Source: Stichopus chloronotus (taxonomy: Eukaryota > Echinodermata > Holothuroidea > Aspidochirotida > Stichopodidae). Taken from it: 64,000 bases of DNA. Positions 55,101 through 64,000 of the stretch are shown piece by piece. The notes under the pieces were generated by a model. The model did not search any database. It saw nothing but the letters and a program-made list of their open reading frames with translations, and was not told where the DNA came from. The position numbers and the translations under genes are program-made. Position 1 is the first letter of the stretch; each line of letters opens with the position of its first letter. The stretch covers positions 28,807,969 through 28,871,968 of the forward strand of contig CM037838.1 of NCBI GenBank assembly GCA_021234535.1, given 5' to 3'.

Positions 55101-58100
55101 ATGTAGTATTGCTGTTATTTAATTGCCTAGTTTCCTGAAGTCTACAAATGCAGTCTGGACACGATTTTAGTGAATTCAAATATTTCACATGACAACAGAT
55201 TCGTAGATTAGATCAGAATAAAAGTGAAGTCTTTGCCGATGATTTAAAAAAGCCTTACTAATCCCACTTTACATGTTACGTAAGAACAGTCATCTTTTTA
55301 TCAAATTTCAGTTTAATGCTCGTCGCGGGAGGCGAAATCATATTCCAAAAACACGGTAGGCTTATATCATTACATCATACATGTAAATATATATGTTGTG
55401 CTATGTAAACTTTATCCTTTCAGTATTTGTTTACATACATAGGCTGAAAAAAATCGATTGTCAGTGAAAATGACCATTTTAACCTTGGATCCGACACCAT
55501 AGGAGGTCAAGCCAATATTACAATGTGACCGCGGAGAATACATTCTCTCTCAGTCGCCACCTGCTGAAACCAGACTACTGAGATATGCCGAACGGAGAAA
55601 TGACTGAAAAGACAACTCTTACACGAAAGATTGATCAAATATTAATTAGCTCTATGAACTTAACCGAAGTGCACGATGGGAAAATGACTCATTGAAGTAG
55701 GTAAGACGATGATGCTTAATACTGATCGGGATACATTCAAAGTACATTGTATGCAGAAAATTCTACGACGACACAAACCATGTCTTAACTTCTGCTGTAT
55801 TGCCGAGGGGGGGGGGGGGGCCTCCGAAAGCTCGACTTTTACCAAATGAAGAACATTTTAAAGGGAAATATGGCGTTTGTTTCACAGAAAACAACCATAT
55901 TTTTAAAACCGATGTTTGTGGACATAGAATGATAGATTATTCAAATGAGAAAGAACCGTCGCTTTCTTTTCAAGAAATAAGTTACTCGCAGATAGAAATA
56001 CGCTCAACAATAATTGTTTTTTCCACCCAGACTTTTAAAATTTCAAATGATGCATCATCACATGCATAAATTTTTTGAGAGGATAAAGCTTCTTCAAATG
56101 TTTATCGATGAGAGTGAATGGTTTAACAATGATTAAAGCTGTTTTCTTTGCATGCTATGTTGGTATATTCAAAACGCCCTATTTCCCTTTTGACCCATAA
56201 AAAATACTGACGTCCAAAGATAAACAGACAGCTTGCTCCTCAAAGACTGAGTGTGCTCTCAAAAAGATGTTCACACAAAAGAAACTAAATCAATCCGAAG
56301 GCAGTGCAGTCAAATTTGTGGCTGCTCTTACTCTTTGCAGAATGAATGGTTATTCATCATCTGAAGAAAACTCCACGGAAAGAACTATGACGTCAACGTC
56401 ATTTTCACAACATCCTATCATTCAATGGTCTAGCTATTAAAATGCTAGAACCTGGACCCTAATAAGGCACATCTCTACATTCCAAAATATGATCCAAGTT
56501 TCTCTACGTAATCGTGACAAAAGTGGAAATTTTACTTCACAAGATGCCACCGATTTACGTGTTGGCACAGAAGAGGCCGAACCAGAGGTATTTGTTAAAA
56601 ATCGTTTATTAAGTTTAAAAAACTCTCCGATACACTACTGCAGTATGTGATGCAGTCTAAAACGTCAAAATTTTGTTTTGTGCCTGAAGTGTCCCGTTTT
56701 TAAATAAATTTCCTCCTCCCCATCTGTTGCAAAGAATGTACTATAATTATCGGCCGGGGGGGGGGGGGGCTTTGCGGGGACATGACATGAAAAAAATTCT
56801 TAAATACTACGAATCATCCGTCACATACTTTAAAGGATGAGGAGGTATCAGTTGAGGAAGAGGAGGAGGTGTGGATCTTGGGTAAGTGGTTACGGATTGC
56901 AGATAAATCATCTCTTTATTTATAAAGATTAACTACGTCAGATCAGTGAGTGAAGAATGCACCTTTAACTTTTACTTTCGACGAAGCAAACAATTCATAT
57001 TGATCCACGCCTGCAAATGTCAGATATAGTGCACAAGGGGATAAAAATTCTTGTAGGTATTTAAGGCGTTACAAAATTATCCACGGCTTGTTGACAGTCA
57101 TCACACATACCGTTAGTGCAAAACAAAAGTAAAATTCCTCTTTCCTTTGTGGTTTTAATACGTAAACAAAATGTTCCTTCAAAATCAGGGTTCAAATGAA
57201 GGAAACCCCTCGTGACTTAAATTAGAAAGAATCCTGCAAAAGAAAGCATTGGAAGTAAATAGAAAAACCCTGACCTACAGCTGACCGATAGTGCTAATCT
57301 CGTAACAAAGAGGTAACGTAAATATATCATAATAAAATAAAAAGAGAATTGGTAGAGAATAAGGGCGATACATATACGTCTGTACAATGTGGCAGAACGA
57401 AACATGTAACAACAGGTTGCTGATTGAGCGGTGGATATTACGTAATAGAGACAGGCAGAATTAGGTCGTTCGAAGGTCGTGCTTGGTTAGGTTACGTAAT
57501 CACTGCGGGTGAACTCCCGCCTTAGTCAAGGAGAAGGCCTTGAACGTTTCAACCCTTTCGAGTATCCAGGGAACTGCAATGCTGAAAAAAAGGCTGCCCT
57601 TCGTTTGACCTCACGATAGGTACGACTGTCAGTCACATGGTCTGAAATTACTACACGCGAGAAGAGGGTGACTTTGTGAGAAGTGAGAAGTGATAAGAAG
57701 AGAGATAAAGGGGGCGAATTAAGAGAAGGCGGCTATGTGCGCGAAGGGGGGGGGGGGGGGGGGACATTCATCAGGTTCATGCCTTAGGCCTATGCAGATT
57801 TGATCAAAAGGATAATACCGTCTTATTCCCCATTTTTGCCACCCAATTGTCTTTTTTCTTTTATTTTAGGATGACTGTATCTATCCTCAGTTGTGTCAAT
57901 TGCATATCACTATGTTGACACTTTGTTAATACGTTAAGCCTTCGGACATACACATAGACACACACAAAATTTAATGATTACGTTTTGACCGAGAAAGCGT
58001 TATCAAAGAAATGAAAAGAGAATGAAAATCATGAGAAAAAGGCAGTCATCTTTGATATCTGTTTCGAGTTGTATATAGTTTCTTGATTATTCTGACGTTT

Positions 58101-61100
58101 CAGAATGAAATTAACATTTTTAATGTTGTGAATATATATCAAGCATAAAACTGAAAGGAAAAGTAATCCACGCATACCTCTTCCACTAAGTTTCCTCTCA
58201 CTTCATCTATTTCATATTCCTACCCCCTCCCACATTGCATACACACACCCTGCATGTGAAACTAATATAAAAGATATATTGATCTTGCAAAAATCATGTA
58301 TCGTAAATTGATTTCACTGACCACTTGTTGTTGTCTTTCTCACTATCAGGTCATGTGATCGGCAAAGATGTCACTCCAAAATTCCTGAACACCCCAAATG
58401 GTCCACTACCTAAGGAAACATTGCACATGTGGAAATACATAATCCATAAAAATCTATAAAAATAAGTGCAAGCAGTGAAAGCATTTCGAATAATTGTGGA
58501 GACAGAGAGGGGGGTCATGCACGAATCTGCTCATTAGATGACATCACCTGACATCATAAAGAAAAAAATTTTTTCAAAGGGGAACTTCTAGCTGGGAAAA
58601 TTAAAACAGTGATTGCACGGCTTTGGATCACTTTCCAGGCAACCAAAGGCAGTTTTGGATGTCATTTTGTCCAAATATTTAGAAAAAAAAAAGTTTTAGT
58701 CTACATGTCATGACCTCTTTAAAGATGATTTTATCGGAATGAGACAGAACATAAGCCTCATGAAACTATACGGTAAGTAACATTTGCCAACAAGTAACCT
58801 TCTGAATCCCTGCCCTTGATGAAAGTACACTGACAAGTTGAAAACAAACATGGCCCAACTACAACCCACAAGCAGGCAATCACCGTACCTGTAAATACAC
58901 ACCGTCGACTGACTACAATGAATGTTAAGGGTCTGTTGTTACTTGTCTTTCAAGGTATTTACCTCGCGTTTCGAGGCTACAGCTGTACATTGGTAGATCT
59001 AATGTCAAGTTTCATGTGCTTTATCAGACTACTAGCTATGAACTTATTAAAACTACTCGAGAAGTTCGGAAGGGCTAAAATACGTATATTTAAAGTGAAA
59101 CACAGGAATCCTGATATGACTATGAATGCCAGAAGCGAGAACATGACAAGTTCTACCTTTTTTTTTTCATTTGGACCGTTCTAGTACATCCCGGAACTGG
59201 AAATGGGAGAATGCTGGGGTTTGGACTTGGTCGAGGACTTTCCTCGAGTTGAGTTGGTGGTAGAACTTTTTGGTATCGGGGGGGGGGGGGGACCACTAGC
59301 GTGCAGATGTCAGACAAAGTTGAAGTAGTAGAATGAAATAAGGTTGTAGATATTTGCAGTGCACCCGTAGCTTGTAGGCCTTAAACTGTGACTTGATACT
59401 GTTGCGTGATCGCACCTTTGATTCCAAGCGTAATAATCTCGAGGAAACCATAAAACAGTTAAAAGTACTTTGATGATGTGATCGTCGACCCTGAAACTCT
59501 TCACAACAACGAAGATTAAATGACATATTCCGGGGCTCAGAAAAGTGCAAGTATTGGTCAGCGTTTAGCTCTGCTATGTAAGTACGCCACATCGTGTGTT
59601 AGCAGAGAAACTTCAAAGATAACTTATCGCATTTAATTACCTTTTGTTTTATTTTCTTTATTCGGCAATGATGGAGGAGTAAAAACAAATGAGGTTTGTT
59701 TTTATTTCATTTTACTTTCATCTGAAGGTGAACTTGGCTCAAAAAGGAGAGGGAAATAGACCTTTTACCAAAAAAAAAAAAATGATAGGGTTGCAAAGAA
59801 AACGATAGAATTAAAGGGGGAACCACAAAAAGTTTGCAACGGTTGCAAAGTTTTTTCCAATATTGGCACAGAGTATAGGTAGGATTAACTTGTCCTTCTG
59901 ACAGGAAAAGTTATCGAATCACCGATGTAGCATACACACACAAGGGTCTTTCACGTGCCCATTCACGTACCACGGGCTGGACAGCAGTCCGACGGCCGAC
60001 CAATTAGGGGGAATAATAAAATAAAAGAGGTAAAGCCTAAAGGGGGGGGGGCTTTATACGGGGATATGTATGTCGGTTGGATGAACTATAGAGGGGAGAC
60101 GATCTGATGAAGTAAAAGTGGTAACAAGTAAGAATAATTCAGACTGCATTGCATGTAATGAGCCTCAATGGCCGAATAACCCTTGAGAAGGGGGGAAGGG
60201 GGTTAGTGTACTGTGGAGGTCAAATAGGAGGGTGTCCCCCCCTTCTAAGAGATCCAAGAGGCACCAGAGTCTTCGTTGTGATCAAAGGATCTCCATGATG
60301 TCACTTAAGCTACACTATATGAGCAATTCGAGGTGCATGAAATTGGAAAATACACTTTAAAACAATCACTGAATTGAAATGTCAAATTAAATGCCGCCAT
60401 CTCCATTCAAAATATATATTAAAATATATCAGCACCTAGCTCCCCACCCTGTACGACATATGTTGTGTTCAATCTGCCACGGCATTTAACATTGAATTTG
60501 CAATTGCAGAAGCAGCAGGCCAAGTGGCCAGCACAACGGACGTGTACTACTCATGCATAAGCTCTGACTGCAATTGGTAATACCTACGACATTTCGGATT
60601 GTAGGCCTACGTTAAACCGGCCGTACATACCAACACTTGCTTTAAAGGTTACAGGCTCAGTAGTCAAACGATGGGGAAGGGGGAAAGAAAAGTCCCCATG
60701 AACAATTCTTCTAAAATTGCTTGAAGTGAAAAATAATAACAACATTAAGTAATATGTGCCAACAGGGTCCAACCCCCATTTTGCTCCCCATCCGCCCCTC
60801 CCCCCAAAAAAGAATGGTCTGACAAGCAGCATAGGAACAAAGCAAGTTAGACCACACAAACATTGGGCAATCACGTATGGTCAGGCGTCATGAAAATCAA
60901 CAATAAATGTTCTCAGCCTTACGAATTGTTTGTAGTATATTTGAAAACTGCCGTAATTTGTGGGATAGCAGATCACACGTTAAGCCATCGCCTTTAGGTT
61001 GAAAAGAGGACACTGAGCTTACTTGAAATTTTAATTCGAAACATAAGTTATCCTGGTAAACAATTTCAATAAATGTAGTACACAATCACTGTTTTCACTT

Positions 61101-62597
61101 CTCTTGGCTGCCTTTAGAACAACAAAATATTGATTTCCCAGGAAAAACAAAAACCCACATCAGAAAAAGGGGGAGAAAGATAATTAATATATCAACAAAA
61201 ACACAAGAATAACGAGTTGAGGGATGGAAGTAGGTCGACAAAAATGAGTGGAAAAGCATCGATTTGATTTAATTTTCACATTGAAATATTTCATATCCTG
61301 CGGGCATAGAGCCAGACAGACTGACAGTGATTGTTAACGCTTCCTTTCCAATTGTCATTGTCATTTTTTTTTTCTTTTAAAAAACGAGACACAATAGAGG
61401 GCGCTACTACAATTTGTAAGAAGCCGACTTTCGTTTTGTCGATGTGTTTACGAGTTCTCCAAATCGAACAGTTACGGTAACACATTACTTACTACTATAA
61501 AACAGGTGAGTATGTAACTGTCGCAACTATCATTCCATGCTTGGAAGAGACCTTATCATTGTGTTGACCTCTTTCATTTGTTGCTCACATTCAGCACAAA
61601 ATTCTCAGTTTCTCTGCTTTTCGGATTTTCTGAATTTTCCTTCTTCCTCTGACCCACAAAAACTCCTTTTCTTTCTTTTTTAGAAGAGCTGTTTATTATT
61701 CAAACACCTGTGATATTTCTTAGCTACAATCTGTTTACGTACCAATTTTTGAAAACACTAAAATTTATCACAAGGTAACGATATGCATTTGTGAGAAAGA
61801 TTTCACGTATATGTATCTGCAGTCCTTGAACCATATGCAGTTATGCTCGGTTACCAATAAAAGGAGAGCACCTTCAGAAAAAAAAAAACATCTACCCTAT
61901 AACAACTACAGTCACCAGTCCTTTAACCCCCCCCCCCCCTAATAATATCAAAAGACTAACAAATAGTTAAAAATTCGAGAGGTACTCATATCCAGTGGAT
62001 ATAAGTGAAATTCACATTTCACAAAAGAAACGATGAATTGGGAGAAAAAACGAGGGCGCTATGCTATTTTACAATAGGTGAGCGCTCCTTGTAGGTTTTG
62101 AAAAACTTCCGAATAATGAATCCAGCACGTAGATAGCGAAATAAGTACAGAAAACATTCTAAGCAAGTTTTGGAATCAAAGAATACTTATGACATAAATA
62201 TTTCAGCTTAAAAGAAGGAGGCTGATTTTTCACTGCAGCACTTTCGATTCTACAGATAAGAAAACAATAGGGCATTTATTCTGGCTACGCAGTTTCGAGT
62301 CCAATTCTAATTTTTGAATGTCGATTATAGAGGAATTCATTTCATTTTTGCTTATGGAATCTTTCGAAGTGATACATTGTTTTCTTTTTCCCTTTCTTCA
62401 CTTAATATTACATATTCACACATCTTAACGTGAGTATTGTAGCACTGCGAAGTCAACCATCAGACCATAATGTTTTAAGCATATACCACCACAGCTGAAA
62501 TGTCTCACAAGGGGGATGGAGGGTCCTACGGGAAAATTTGGAAGTTAACTGGGAGAACATGGCCCTATCCCCCGCACCCGTCCAGTTACACCTATAA
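52129..62597. other. No exon seen; probably intron or intergenic upstream of the receptor gene
   Basis: Holds nine or so poly(G)/(C) runs, including 52689 (13), 55807 (14), 56756 (14), 57746 (18), 59278 (14), 60042 (10) and 61927 (13 C). There is a (TG)n at 54063-54080. No zinc-finger exon, RNA gene or transposon ORF was recognised on either strand. Confidence 0.55.
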
Positions 62598-64000
62598 CGA
62601 GAGCACTGTGGTTCCTTGCATAGATGGAGGGTACATAGCCTAATGAAAATTATGAAGCAAAGGGGAGCGTATTGCATTATTTTGTATGATAGCCCATATG
62701 CTTTTATAAAATGGCCCCTTTCAGACATTGGACCCCAAACATGACCAACACGCACCCACATAGAACCACTTCCATAGCACTAATGTGACCAACCATCAAC
62801 AGTGCTACATACAATCTGTAAGAGAAGAAGTATTTTACATGATTTCACAACAGCCCAAGGGCACTATGGTTCCTTGTAATTGCAATGTACATACTGTAAA
62901 ATGATATGCCTGAGTTCATAAATATCAAAAAGCCATTTCAATTCATGCAATGAATTGAAGATGTTGATTCCTGCAATATACAGCAATATCCCAGGTATTT
63001 CACAAAGCACAAACAGCTGTGAATCTTTCATTTAAAGCCCTTAAGAAGAGGCTCTGCAAATTGCAATAAGGCTCACCACATCTATGCTCCTTTCCACCCA
63101 ACTCTGACAGCATATGGCCTGGAGTGAACTCCTTGGGATCTAGTTTCACTGGTAAGGACACCAACTGACTTATTTTCTGTCATTGTGTCCTGCCCACATC
63201 ACTAATTGAAAGTCATTTACATGAATGCACACATCAGCACTCAGGCACGAGGGCGTAGACTGATCCAGCCAAAACTTGTCTGGTGTGACCACCTACAGTA
63301 CTTCCAACAGCACTGCTGCTTCTTCATTTGATCATGAAACTGCTAACTCAAGCAGTACTTCCATGATTCGCTGGAAGGGGACTGATGGAATATATAAGCA
63401 TCCATAGCATAACAAGGTTTTCAGACTTTTTCCCCCAGTTCCCCAGATGACTTTTGACCTCGACCAACAACAATAGGGCACACCTTCTCAATGTGGGAAA
63501 ACTACATACAAGTTTGACTTTCATCTGACTTTTCCCTATTGAGTAAGAGCGTACCCAAGCAAACCAGACTTTTGCCCCCAGTTCTACCAGATGACCTTTG
63601 ACCTCCAGCACAAAACGATAAGGCACACCTCCTTAATATGGCGAACCTACATACCAAGTTAAACTTTCATCTGACTTTCCCCTTTTGAGTTAGAACGTAC
63701 CCAAGCAAAACTGACCTTTGCCCTCAGTTCCCCAGATGACCTTTGACCTCCACCAAAAACGATAGGACACACCTTCTCAATATGGCAAACCTACATACCA
63801 GATTTTGAGTTTCCTCTGACTTTCTCCTATCGAGTTAGAGCTTACCCAAGCAAAACAGCCTTTCCCCAGTTCCCCCAGCTGACCTTTGACCTCCACCAAA
63901 AACAATAGGCACACCTTCTCAATATGGCAAATCTACATACCAAGTTTTACTTTCATCTGAATTTCCCCTATTGAGTTAGAGCAAGTGTCACAGATGCACA
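62598..64000. repeat. Interspersed repeat, copy B (runs to the window edge), with four DR1 tandem units
   Basis: Same element and orientation as 48100-49354. It starts at AGAGCACTGTGGTTCCTTGC and keeps landmarks such as GACATTGGACCCCAAACATG (about 62724) and CACTCAGGCACGAGG. Copy B has four tandem units where copy A has two: DR1 strings at 63448 (one change, TGACTTTTGACCT), 63592, 63737 and 63880, spaced 144, 145 and 143 bp. The last bases (AAGTGTCACAGATGCACA) correspond to the start of the CA-rich tail of copy A, so only its right end is missing from the window. Readings such as the minus-strand ORF at 63348-63626 are by-products. Confidence 0.88.

Noticed and set aside
63348..63626. 92-residue minus-strand ORF, and part of 62453-62761
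   Set aside because: Both lie in interspersed repeat copy B, and copy A does not keep the frame.

Overview
This is a gene-poor, AT-rich stretch of animal nuclear DNA. It has spliced exons with GT-AG borders, long (TA)n microsatellites, many poly(G)/poly(C) tracts and several repeat families. No operons, Shine-Dalgarno-led ORFs, tRNAs, rRNAs, CRISPR arrays or viral genes were seen. The one confident gene is a nuclear receptor of subfamily NR6 (germ cell nuclear factor type). With the repeat style, that points to an invertebrate animal. A marine deuterostome such as an echinoderm is my best guess, but the sequence does not prove it.

Layout. 1-4380: no gene, with a 117-bp (TA)n tract and a short minisatellite. 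4381-5025: a minisatellite of about 32 bp per unit, split by a 416-bp palindromic MITE with a TTA target duplication. 5026-11785: no gene seen. 11786-12466: a 542-bp near-perfect inverted repeat flanked by (TA)n. 12467-28980: no recognisable gene, one exon-like island near 23.5 kb. 28981-29400: (TA)n, then an ATC-rich trinucleotide tract. 29401-37140: three weak coding or exon candidates. 37141-37680: tandem array of about 145-bp units carrying DR1 sequences. 37681-45265: no gene.

45266-47136 (minus strand) holds the last two coding exons of the NR6A1/GCNF-like receptor: 264 codons, an 845-bp intron, then 77 codons and a stop. Together they give the hinge and the whole ligand-binding domain. 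The zinc-finger DNA-binding domain was not found, so it probably lies beyond position 64000. Upstream of these exons are two copies of a roughly 1.25-1.4 kb repeat (48100-49354 and 62598 to the window end), a retroposon-like tandem at 50.7-51.06 kb and a cluster of inverted GAAAC-rich modules.

The most striking non-genic structure is a repeat superfamily at three loci whose 143-149-bp tandem units each carry AGGTCA-A-AGGTCA (read on the minus strand) or a close variant. That is a perfect DR1, the site type bound by RXR, HNF4 and COUP-TF class nuclear receptors. Seven perfect sites occur in 64 kb, some of them just upstream of, and possibly inside an intron of, a nuclear receptor gene.
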